Assembly (NCBI GenBank): GCA_047619485.1
Contig: JBLHKE010000455.1
Span: 1-6,506, forward strand
From: JBLHKE01 sp047619485
Lineage (GTDB): Bacteria; Verrucomicrobiota; Verrucomicrobiia; Verrucomicrobiales; DEV007
Direction: 5' to 3'
Length of the DNA: 6,506 nt
How positions within the stretch are numbered: the stretch's first letter is position 1; each line of letters opens with the position of its first letter. Position numbers and translations under genes: made by a program. Below the pieces are notes generated by a model. That model was not told where the DNA came from. It ran no database searches and saw only the letters and a list, made by a program, of their open reading frames with translations. Positions 1 through 6,206 of the stretch are shown here, piece after piece.

Positions 1-285
1 TTCAGCGAGGACAAGTGGACGCACATTGTTTTCACCTGGGGAGGATTCAACAGCGGCAGCAAGAAGGCGACCGCCAAGCTCTACATCGATGGGAAGCACA
101 ACGGCACGCTGACCGGTTGGAACCAGCAATTCACCTGGGGCGATTCGGAAACTTCGCGGCTACTGCTCGGGCTCCTCTATGTCGGTTTGCTCGATGAGTT
201 CTCGTGTTTTGATCGGGCGCTCACACCGGACGAGGTGAAGTCGATCTTCGCGCGTGAGGGCGGAGTCGGGGGGCTTTTGAAGTGA
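1..285 (+). CDS. LamG/concanavalin A-like domain protein, C-terminal end (5' truncated)
   Basis: The reading frame is open from base 1 to a TGA at 283-285, giving the last 94 residues of a protein that begins before the window. The visible part reads as the second half of a LamG/concanavalin A-like jelly-roll domain. A W-T-H-I-V-F-T-W strand (residues 6-13) matches the usual 'W-H-H-V-A-x-T' strand. It is followed by K-L-Y-I-D-G-K (about 27-33) and by the closing motif L-L-D-E-F-S-C-F-D-R-A-L-T-P-D-E-V (about 63-79), which matches the family signature 'iDEv-iynRaLs-eEi'. Only about 15 residues follow, so the domain is C-terminal. Such domains bind carbohydrate or protein ligands in secreted multidomain proteins of PVC bacteria, often beside FecR, sulfatase or PSCyt modules. 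What lies upstream is unknown. It converges on the DUF1501 gene with only 6 bp between the stop codons. Confidence 0.85.
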   Translation, partial: FSEDKWTHIVFTWGGFNSGSKKATAKLYIDGKHNGTLTGWNQQFTWGDSETSRLLLGLLYVGLLDEFSCFDRALTPDEVKSIFAREGGVGGLLK

Positions 286-291
286 CCTCGA

Positions 292-1764
292 TCAGCTGAG
301 GAGCTCGCGCACGACGCGCGCATCTGCCTCTTCCACCAGCCGGATATCTCTCGGGCCGATGCGGAATTTTAGCTCGCGGTGATCGAGGCCAAACTGGTGC
401 AGGATCGTCGCCAGCCAGTCGTAGTGGTTGACGATGCCTTCGACGGCGTGGTGGGAGAACTCGTCGGTGGCACCGTGGACGTGGCCGGCGCGGAAGCCTC
501 CACCCGCGACCCACTGGCTGAACCCGTAGGTATTATGGTCGCGCCCGACGTTGTCGCGGTTGGTGTTGCCACTGCGAAATTGGATCACGGGTAGTCGTCC
601 CATCTCGCCGCCCCAGTGGACGATGGTGGAGTCGAGTAGGCCGCGCTGTTTCAGATCGCGCACCAGCGCGGCAGCCGGCTGGTCAATCTCGGCACAGCGC
701 GCCGGGAGTTCAGATTTGATTGAACCGTGGTGGTCCCAGTTCTGGCCGTTGCAGAAGATCTGCACGAAACGTACGCCGCGCTCTACCAATCGCCGGGCGA
801 TCAGACAACGCTTCGCATAGCTGTCCGTGTGTTTGCCGCCGATGCCGTACATGTTCTTGATCGATTCTGGCTCGCCTGACAGATCGAAGGCTTCTTTCGC
901 AGCCCCCTGCATGCGCGCTGCGAGACCATAGCTGGCGAGCCGTGCGGCGAGATCGTTTTCGCCCGGGTGCTCGGCGAGGTGTTTCTGATTGAATTGCTCG
1001 AGCAGATCGAGCTGGGCACGCTGGGGAGTGCCGCGCAGGTGGGGAGGGGCGTCGAGATTGAAAATCCTCGGCTCGGTCGGCCGGACGACGGTCCCTTGGA
1101 AAATCGCCGGCAGCTTTCCCTGGCTCCAATTCTCACTGCCTTCCTGCGGCAGTCCACGTGGATCCGTAAGCGCCACGAATGCGGGCAAGTCTTGCGTCTC
1201 GCTGCCGAGCGCGTTTAGCAACCAGCTGCCGAGAACCGGGCGACCGTGTACCGGGCTACCGGTGGTGAGGGCGAAATTCGAAGGCACGTGGTTGTTCGAG
1301 CCAGTGCGCATCGAGCGGATCAGAGTGATGTCATCAGCGATGGTGCCGAGCTGCGGAAGCAACTCCGAGAGTTCCATTCCGCACTTGCCGCGGTGGTGGA
1401 ATTCCCACCCCGGCCCCATGATCTCGCGGCTCGCCTGCGCCGCGTTGTCGAACTTCAAATCTCCACCGAAACTCTGACCGTTGCGTTTCACCAGCTCGGG
1501 TTTGGGGTCGAAAAGATCAACCTGGCTCGGGCCACCGAGCATGTACATCGAGATCATCGCGCGTGCCTGTGGCTCGTGCGGTGGCTGCTTCGGCAAGAGG
1601 TCGTGCATGCGGCGCTCGAGGTCCGGTTTCTCGAGCGCCGTGTTCTTGTCACCGGTTTCTGCGAGCAACCCGTCCTGCTTGAGGAGCCACGAAGCAGCGA
1701 CCGTTCCTAGGCCAAATGAGGAGGTGCGTAGCAAGCTGCGGCGGGTGAGGAAGCGAGGATCCAT
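292..1764 (-). CDS. DUF1501 family protein, Tat-exported, alkaline phosphatase/sulfatase-like
   Basis: Complete 490-residue protein of the DUF1501 family, of normal length. The N-terminus has a twin-arginine signal, T-R-R-S-L-L-R at residues 7-13, then a hydrophobic stretch (about 16-28), so export of a folded protein by Tat is likely. Family hallmarks are clear: G-G-P-S-Q-V-D-L-F-D-P-K-P (77-89), S-N-N-H-V-P-S (156-162), N-W-D-H-H-G (342-347), H-W-G-G-E-M-G-R (383-390), G-R-D-H-N (407-411) and H-G-A-T-D-E-F (430-436). DUF1501 belongs with the alkaline phosphatase/sulfatase superfamily, so the Asp/His-rich motifs probably bind metal; the substrate is unknown. The usual 'D-L-H-A-T' near the C-terminus is D-W-L-A-T here (449-453), and the final 'RLTD-x-x-G' motif has become R-L-V-E-E-A. 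The gene lies 58 bp after the PSCyt1-DUF1549-DUF1553 gene on the same strand, the usual pairing for this family, probably in one operon. The ATG has no Shine-Dalgarno sequence. Confidence 0.95.
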   Translation of the reverse strand: MDPRFLTRRSLLRTSSFGLGTVAASWLLKQDGLLAETGDKNTALEKPDLERRMHDLLPKQPPHEPQARAMISMYMLGGPSQVDLFDPKPELVKRNGQSFGGDLKFDNAAQASREIMGPGWEFHHRGKCGMELSELLPQLGTIADDITLIRSMRTGSNNHVPSNFALTTGSPVHGRPVLGSWLLNALGSETQDLPAFVALTDPRGLPQEGSENWSQGKLPAIFQGTVVRPTEPRIFNLDAPPHLRGTPQRAQLDLLEQFNQKHLAEHPGENDLAARLASYGLAARMQGAAKEAFDLSGEPESIKNMYGIGGKHTDSYAKRCLIARRLVERGVRFVQIFCNGQNWDHHGSIKSELPARCAEIDQPAAALVRDLKQRGLLDSTIVHWGGEMGRLPVIQFRSGNTNRDNVGRDHNTYGFSQWVAGGGFRAGHVHGATDEFSHHAVEGIVNHYDWLATILHQFGLDHRELKFRIGPRDIRLVEEADARVVRELLS

Positions 1765-1778
1765 GGAGAGAATCTGTT

Positions 1779-1796
1779 GGTGGTGTCGGTGGTGTG
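1779..1796 (-). repeat. Two-copy 9-nt direct repeat in the leader of the DUF1501 gene
   Basis: On the plus strand GGTGGTGTC is followed directly by GGTGGTGTG, so the mRNA reads CACACCACC-GACACCACC. It lies 15-32 nt before the DUF1501 start, in the 58-bp gap of the operon. The C/A-rich leader would have little secondary structure, which may help initiation where no Shine-Dalgarno sequence is present. Two short copies could also be chance. Confidence 0.4.
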
Positions 1797-1822
1797 CGAG
1801 GGAATTCTAGCGCGGATACGGG

Positions 1823-4354
1823 CTAGTCGAAATAGAGGAAGCGGTTGGAGGCCAAAAGCACTTGGCAGAGTGCGGCGAGCGCGCGGTGGGCTGCGTCGGC
1901 CTTGGGATCCTGCTGGGCAAAATGATCTCGCTGTGACGCCAGGAACTGCTCGCAAATTTGTAACTCCTCAGCCGTCGCGGGTTTCGCGAAGAGCCTCAGA
2001 TACAGCAGTGATAGCCGTTGCGCATCTGTCTCCGACTCAGCCATCAACGATCGCGCCAGCGTTTCTGAGACTCCGATCACTTCTTGGTCGTTCAGAAACC
2101 ACAGCGCCTGAATCGCGACGGTTGTGTTCCGACGCTGATCGCAGTTAGGTACCATTTCGGGCTGGTCGAAGGTCGCCAGCATATTCGATGGCAGACGGCG
2201 CTGTACTTCTACAAAGGCGCTGCGGCGGTTCTTGTTTCCACCGATCACCGCTTTTCCCTCGCTATCGGCACTCACCGGGCTGGCCGGACCGCCGAGGGTA
2301 GCGTCGAGTTGTCCGCTCACGTGGAGCAACGCGTCGCGGATCGCCTCCGCCTCGAGCCGCCGCAAATTCGCTCGCCCGAGCAAGGAGTTCTCCGGATCGA
2401 CCTGTTCCAGTTCGGGGCGGCGCAGCGATTGCTGCTGGTAGGTTTTGGATAGCAAGATCATCCGGTGTAGGCGCCTCTGATCCCAGCCATGCTCGACGAA
2501 GTCGTTCGCCAACCAGTCGAGCAATTCCGGGTGCGATGGTTTCTCGCCCGCGATGCCGAAGTCGCCGGGAGTCGCTACCAGCCCGCGGCCGAAGTGGTGC
2601 ATCCACAAGCGGTTCACAAACACGCGTGCGGTCAGCGGGTGCGTCCCGTCAGTCAGGCTGCGCGCGTAGGCGAGTCTGCGCCCCGTAGTTTTGCTACCCG
2701 GATCATCGACCGGCACTGCCAACTCCGGGCGGTGTCGACGCAGCACCATCAGCTCAGCGGGCTCCACCGCCTCGCGCGGGCTCTCTGGGTTGCCTCGGAA
2801 GAAAACCTTGCTCACTGGGATTTCGCCTGCGGGTTCGGTCGTCGCCATCACTAGGCGCAGCGGTGGCTTCTTGGTGCGTATCTTCGTCACCTTCTGCTTC
2901 TCTTCCTCGAATTTCCGAAAGGCCGCCCCATCGTATTCAACTAACAAACCGATAATGAAATCGACAGGCTTCACCATCGGGTAGAGATCGAGGAGTTGCT
3001 TTTGCCTCTCGTCGCGCTCACCAGCCCCTTTCAAAACCGCCTCACGTGTCGCCTCGCGGAGCTCTTCCGGCACATCGGCGAGTTTCTTTTTCTGAATCTC
3101 CGCGCAGTGGGCACGCCGCCGCCCCTCGATCTCGTCCTCGACCGCCTTCGCCTCTACTTCAATACGCGCCCTCTCGGCGTTTACTTCGGCAGTGGTCATA
3201 TCCACCAGTCGGCTATTTGGCTGCTGCCAATTACTAAGCGGGAACGCCGGGTCGAAAACTGCCCGGAAACGATAGTAGTCGTCGATCCCGATCGGGTCAT
3301 ATTTGTGATCATGACACTGCGCACAAGCGACGGTTATCCCCAACAGGCTGGAACTCACCACTTGGATGGCCGATGCCACCGCGGTATTGCGATCTGTAAG
3401 GGTGTTACTCGCCTGGGTCGGGTCGGGAGCCATGCGTAAGAATCCCGTGGCGGTCAGCAGTTCGAGGTGGCGTGGGTCGTTGATGTCACGATCGCCCTCG
3501 ATCATCTCGTCGCCCGCAAGCTGTTCGGTGATGAACTGGTCGATTGGTTTGTTGTCGTTGAATGCATCGACGACGTAGTCGCGGTAGCGCCACGCGTGTG
3601 CTCGTTTCGGGTCGGAGACACCGAGCCCGTCCGATTCTGAGAACCCGGCGGCGTCGAGCCAATGCCGTGCCCAGCGAACGCCAAACTGTGGCGAGGCGAG
3701 ATAGCTATCGACCAGGCGCTGGTAGGCTTCGTCAGCAGAATCGTTGACGAAGGTTTCCACTTCTGCTGGCGTCGGCGGCAAGCCGGTCAGATCGAAACTC
3801 AAGCGCCGGATCAGGGTGCTCCGGTCTGCCGCTGGCGAAAACCCGAGCCCTTTCGCCTCCAATCTCGCGGCAATGAATTGATCGATCGGTGCCGGGAGAT
3901 CATCCCCGCCTGGCACTTCAGGAGTCGCCACCGGCTGGAATGCCCAGTGCTCGAGTTCCTCTAGTGTGAATCGCGCCTCCTCCACATTCTCCGGCTCTGG
4001 CCGTGCGGTCTGCGCGCCTTGCTCGATCCACTCACGGATCCGCTGCTTCTCCGCGGAAGAGAGTTTCTTCTCGCCCTTCGGCATCTCATCGGAGGCGATC
4101 ATTTCCCAGAGCAAGCTCGCGTCCACATCGCCCGGCTTCAAAGCGGCACCCGATTCGCCGCCCTCGACCATCAGTCTGACCAGTCGCACATCCAACTCAC
4201 CCTTCATCACCTCGTCCTCTCCGTGGCAGTGGAAACAGGACGCCTTGAGGATCGGGCGCACGTCGGTCTCAAACTTGAGCGCCTCGACCGCGAGCGCCTG
4301 CGATGTCCAGCATGCCAGGACGGCGCTGAGAAGCATCTGTGCAATCAATTTCAT
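1823..4354 (-). CDS. PSCyt1-DUF1549-DUF1553 protein with two CXXCH haem motifs
   Basis: An 843-residue exported protein with the standard three-part PVC architecture. The chosen ATG (4354) gives a Sec signal peptide, residues 1-22, ending A-L-A before V23. An in-frame upstream start at 4441 would bury this signal behind 29 residues and sits almost on the predicted transcription start. The PSCyt1 domain (about 28-115) carries C40-F-H-C43-H44, with M91 in 'E-M-P-K' as a possible axial haem ligand. DUF1549 (about 155-365) contains the second motif, C344-A-Q-C347-H348, followed by D-H-K-Y-D-P-I. A charged, helix-prone linker (about 388-455) may form a coiled coil. DUF1553 (about 555-820) shows N-R-L-W-M-H-H-F-G-R-G, D-F-G-I-A-G-E-K-P-S-H-P-E-L-L and R-L-E-A-E-A-I-R-D-A. 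Covalent haem c attachment in the periplasm, hence electron transfer, is inferred from the motifs; the true reaction is unknown. It is the first gene of the operon with DUF1501. Confidence 0.95.
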   Translation of the reverse strand: MKLIAQMLLSAVLACWTSQALAVEALKFETDVRPILKASCFHCHGEDEVMKGELDVRLVRLMVEGGESGAALKPGDVDASLLWEMIASDEMPKGEKKLSSAEKQRIREWIEQGAQTARPEPENVEEARFTLEELEHWAFQPVATPEVPGGDDLPAPIDQFIAARLEAKGLGFSPAADRSTLIRRLSFDLTGLPPTPAEVETFVNDSADEAYQRLVDSYLASPQFGVRWARHWLDAAGFSESDGLGVSDPKRAHAWRYRDYVVDAFNDNKPIDQFITEQLAGDEMIEGDRDINDPRHLELLTATGFLRMAPDPTQASNTLTDRNTAVASAIQVVSSSLLGITVACAQCHDHKYDPIGIDDYYRFRAVFDPAFPLSNWQQPNSRLVDMTTAEVNAERARIEVEAKAVEDEIEGRRRAHCAEIQKKKLADVPEELREATREAVLKGAGERDERQKQLLDLYPMVKPVDFIIGLLVEYDGAAFRKFEEEKQKVTKIRTKKPPLRLVMATTEPAGEIPVSKVFFRGNPESPREAVEPAELMVLRRHRPELAVPVDDPGSKTTGRRLAYARSLTDGTHPLTARVFVNRLWMHHFGRGLVATPGDFGIAGEKPSHPELLDWLANDFVEHGWDQRRLHRMILLSKTYQQQSLRRPELEQVDPENSLLGRANLRRLEAEAIRDALLHVSGQLDATLGGPASPVSADSEGKAVIGGNKNRRSAFVEVQRRLPSNMLATFDQPEMVPNCDQRRNTTVAIQALWFLNDQEVIGVSETLARSLMAESETDAQRLSLLYLRLFAKPATAEELQICEQFLASQRDHFAQQDPKADAAHRALAALCQVLLASNRFLYFD

Positions 4355-4454
4355 CTGGGACAATGGGTGAAAAACGAGCGGCTTAGGGGAAAGCGAAAAA
4401 TAAATGATAAATAGATGCGCAGGATTTTTGGCCAGCACCAAGGCGGATAAGGCG

Positions 4455-4484
4455 ATTATAGCGGGCTATTTGAGCCGAATCCAA
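4455..4484 (-). promoter_or_regulatory. Candidate sigma70-type promoter of the PSCyt1-DUF1549-DUF1553/DUF1501 operon
   Basis: On the minus strand a perfect -10 box TATAAT (4460-4455) lies 18 bp after TTGGAT (4484-4479), which keeps the TTG of the -35 consensus. Transcription would start near 4448, leaving a leader of about 95 nt to the ATG at 4354. A start codon at 4441 would then have only about 7 nt of leader, which favours the 4354 start. The lactonase gene ends upstream at 4542, so the operon can have its own promoter. The -35 box matches at only three of six positions. Confidence 0.5.
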
Positions 4485-4496
4485 CACAGGTGATGG

Positions 4497-4533
4497 CGAA
4501 AAAGACTAGTAGATATTGATTAGTTGTTTTTCG
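4497..4533 (-). terminator. AT-rich hairpin after the lactonase gene, possible terminator
   Basis: CGAAAAA (4497-4503) and TTTTTCG (4527-4533) are perfectly complementary, and inner arms ACTA (4505-4508) and TAGT (4521-4524) extend the stem across a 1x2 internal loop, with a 12-nt apical loop. The structure begins 8 nt after the lactonase stop and lies before the next promoter, where a terminator is expected. A-tracts and T-tracts form the stem itself, so it is nearly symmetric and could act in either direction. The stem is AT-rich, not the GC-rich form of a classic intrinsic terminator, hence moderate confidence. Confidence 0.4.
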
Positions 4534-4541
4534 TTTTCCCC

Positions 4542-5804
4542 TTATCTGGGCTTCGCAATATCGAGGAAGACGATGATTGAGGGGTTGCCGACAGGGGTGT
4601 AATGACCGGTGAACTGCAGGGTTCCTGACTTCTGATCGACCTTGAAAGCCGCGATGTTGTCGCCCCTCTGGTTGCAGGAGTAGAGGAAATTACCCGTGGG
4701 GTCGAAGTTGAAACTGCGCGGGTAGTTGCCCCGCGTCCACTCGTCGGCAACGAAGGTGAGCTCACCGTTATCGCCGATAGAGAAGATCGCGATGCTGTCG
4801 TGCAGGCGGTTGCCGACGTAGACGAATCGACCGTCTTCGGAAATTTGGATGCCGGAGCAAAAGTTGCTGCCAGCGAATCCAGGTGGCAAGCTTGAGATTG
4901 TCTGCCGGTCTTTGAGAGTTCCCTTGGCTGAATCGTAATCGAACAATACGACAGTGGATCCCTCCTCTTGGAGGGAGTAGAGCCAGCGACCGTTCGGATG
5001 GAAGTGGAAATGCCGTGGCCCATCGCCCGGGGGCAATGAGACGGAGGCCGGGTCATTCGGCGTCAGAACGCCCTTTTTGTCATCGAATTTCCAGACGTAG
5101 ATTTTGTCCAATCCCAGATCGACGTGCAACACAAACCGTCCGGTCGGATCCGCCTCGATCATGTGGGCGTGTGGCTGGTCGTGCCCACTGAATGCAAAGC
5201 TACCAGGAGGCGCGTTGGTTGCTTTGGTCGGACCGACTTTTCCGGAGTCTTTCTTCACGTCGCTCGCCGCAGCTAGTCGCCCATCGGGCAGTATTGGCAG
5301 CACCGCGACGGAACCTCCAAAGTAGTTGGCCACCAGCACGAAACGGCCGGATGGATGGACGCTGAGATGGGCGGGTCCCTTGCCTCCAGAGCTCACCGTG
5401 TTCAACAGCTTCAACGAACCATCGTCCGGATCGACCGCGAAGGAACTCACTGATCCCGCCTCGCTCTCGCCGCTCCTCTCCGTCTCATTGGCGGAATACA
5501 AGCGTGTCTTTTTCGCATTAAAGGCGAGGGCGCTCGGGCTAGTCCCCATCTCATGCAATCCGCTTGGGGTCATGGCGCCGGTAGTTCGGTCTACCTGAAA
5601 TAGATGGATGCCGCGACCGTTACCGGGAGGCAGATCCACCTGCGTATCCAACATGTTCTTGAGTGGCGACGTGTAGGTTCCGACATAGGCCATGAGTGGC
5701 TTGCTCGGCTCTTCCGCTTGCGTCTCAATCAGAAAAACAAACAATGCAATCAGAGCGAGGGCGATGCTCTGAATAGAGCGAAGTAAAAAGGGTGACTGTA
5801 TCAT
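4542..5804 (-). CDS. Exported lactonase-family seven-bladed beta-propeller protein
   Basis: A 420-residue protein of the lactonase family (7-bladed propeller, related to the 6-phosphogluconolactonase Pgl/YbhE of E. coli, which is cytosolic and about 330 residues). The ATG at 5804 gives a signal peptide with a hydrophobic core (about 14-26) and a likely cut after T-Q-A30. The longer frame begins with a GTG at 5858 that would put 18 more residues before it. Family features include Y-V-G-T-Y-T (40-45) and repeated blade motifs of the form 'H-P-x-G-R-F-V': about 150-156, 219-225, 269-275 and 323-328. Others are P-H-A-H-M-I-E-A-D-P (211-220) and G-D-G-P-R-H-F-H-F-H-P (260-270). Export argues against a role in the cytosolic pentose phosphate pathway. 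A periplasmic sugar lactone or other lactone is a likelier substrate, though propellers of this family may also have non-enzymatic roles. It is codirectional with the downstream operon but separated from it by a possible terminator and a promoter. Confidence 0.9.
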   Translation of the reverse strand: MIQSPFLLRSIQSIALALIALFVFLIETQAEEPSKPLMAYVGTYTSPLKNMLDTQVDLPPGNGRGIHLFQVDRTTGAMTPSGLHEMGTSPSALAFNAKKTRLYSANETERSGESEAGSVSSFAVDPDDGSLKLLNTVSSGGKGPAHLSVHPSGRFVLVANYFGGSVAVLPILPDGRLAAASDVKKDSGKVGPTKATNAPPGSFAFSGHDQPHAHMIEADPTGRFVLHVDLGLDKIYVWKFDDKKGVLTPNDPASVSLPPGDGPRHFHFHPNGRWLYSLQEEGSTVVLFDYDSAKGTLKDRQTISSLPPGFAGSNFCSGIQISEDGRFVYVGNRLHDSIAIFSIGDNGELTFVADEWTRGNYPRSFNFDPTGNFLYSCNQRGDNIAAFKVDQKSGTLQFTGHYTPVGNPSIIVFLDIAKPR

Positions 5805-5838
5805 ACCGATCAATATATGACTGCTAGCTATGGAGTGA

Positions 5839-6046
5839 GCAAGCGGGGACTTGCCCACGGCGCAGCCTGTGTCGCGGCAAACTGCGCTTTCAATCCCGCC
5901 GTCAGTTTTCGATTTTTACCTGCCAATCGCGGTCGTAGGGCAGATCCAGTGGGTGGCGAGAGGGAGGGCGATGACGCCATTCTACAGGCCGTGGAGGTGC
6001 AACCAGACCCGGGCGCATGGGTGTTGATTGTAGTAGCGCAATTCAC
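5839..6046. other. GC-rich, stop-poor intergenic block, possible dispersed repeat or structured element
   Basis: This part of the 402-bp divergent gap (5805-6206) has no convincing gene, yet three frames stay open through most of it. Two are on the plus strand (5817-6071, and 5839-6024 without a start codon) and one on the minus strand (5828-6046). None of the translations shows a signal peptide, a domain I know, or a ribosome binding site. The block contains inverted repeats: GCGCAG (5860-5865) with CTGCGC (5882-5887); TTGCC (5851-5855) with GGCAA (5876-5880); and CCACGG...GCCTGT (5855-5870) with ACAGGCCGTGG (5984-5994), the last about 110 nt apart. The mix suggests a structured RNA, a small non-autonomous repeat or decayed coding DNA. 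No second copy lies in the window, so repetition is a guess. Confidence 0.3.
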
Positions 6047-6098
6047 ACTGGGCGATAGGATTAGTCTCTAACTATGACCGCCTTCCATATCAATAGCC

Positions 6099-6108
6099 AG
6101 AACGTTCT
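6099..6108. promoter_or_regulatory. 10-bp perfect palindrome, possible operator
   Basis: AGAACGTTCT is a perfect palindrome about 100 bp before the start of the plus-strand PSCyt1 gene. It could be a regulator binding site. It does not match the LexA box spacing and I see no clear -10/-35 pair nearby. The rest of 6047-6206 holds nothing else I recognise. A single 10-bp palindrome can arise by chance. Confidence 0.25.
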
Positions 6109-6206
6109 CCGGCGTTGTAGTTTTCTCCTTGCTGCTGGTGCGACGCTGATAAGTTCGCTACATCGGACGGGACGATGCGTGATTTGGAGATGACTTGAAC
6201 CTCGAC

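Noticed and set aside
2084..2452. Long plus-strand open frame opposite the PSCyt1-DUF1549-DUF1553 gene
   Set aside because: A shadow of the real gene in GC-rich DNA; the minus-strand frame carries all family motifs. The same applies to the other antisense frames over 292-5804.
4310..4354. Lipoprotein signal (V-L-A-C15) in the PSCyt1-DUF1549-DUF1553 protein
   Set aside because: Leu at -2 is atypical for a lipobox and a good A-L-A signal peptidase I site follows at residue 22.
5812..5842. Possible lactonase promoter: TTGCTC (5842-5837) with TATATT (5817-5812)
   Set aside because: The 19-bp spacing is long and the -35 weak; the predicted start would lie almost on the ATG, so support is too thin.
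5902..6018. 38-residue minus-strand frame containing H-P-L-D-L-P-Y-D-R-D-W
   Set aside because: The segment looks protein-like, but the frame is short, lacks a Shine-Dalgarno and has no known homologue; kept only as part of the unexplained block.
5817..6071. 84-residue plus-strand frame in the divergent intergenic region
   Set aside because: No ribosome binding site, no recognisable domain, and it overlaps the lactonase leader; other frames are equally open, which points to composition and not coding.
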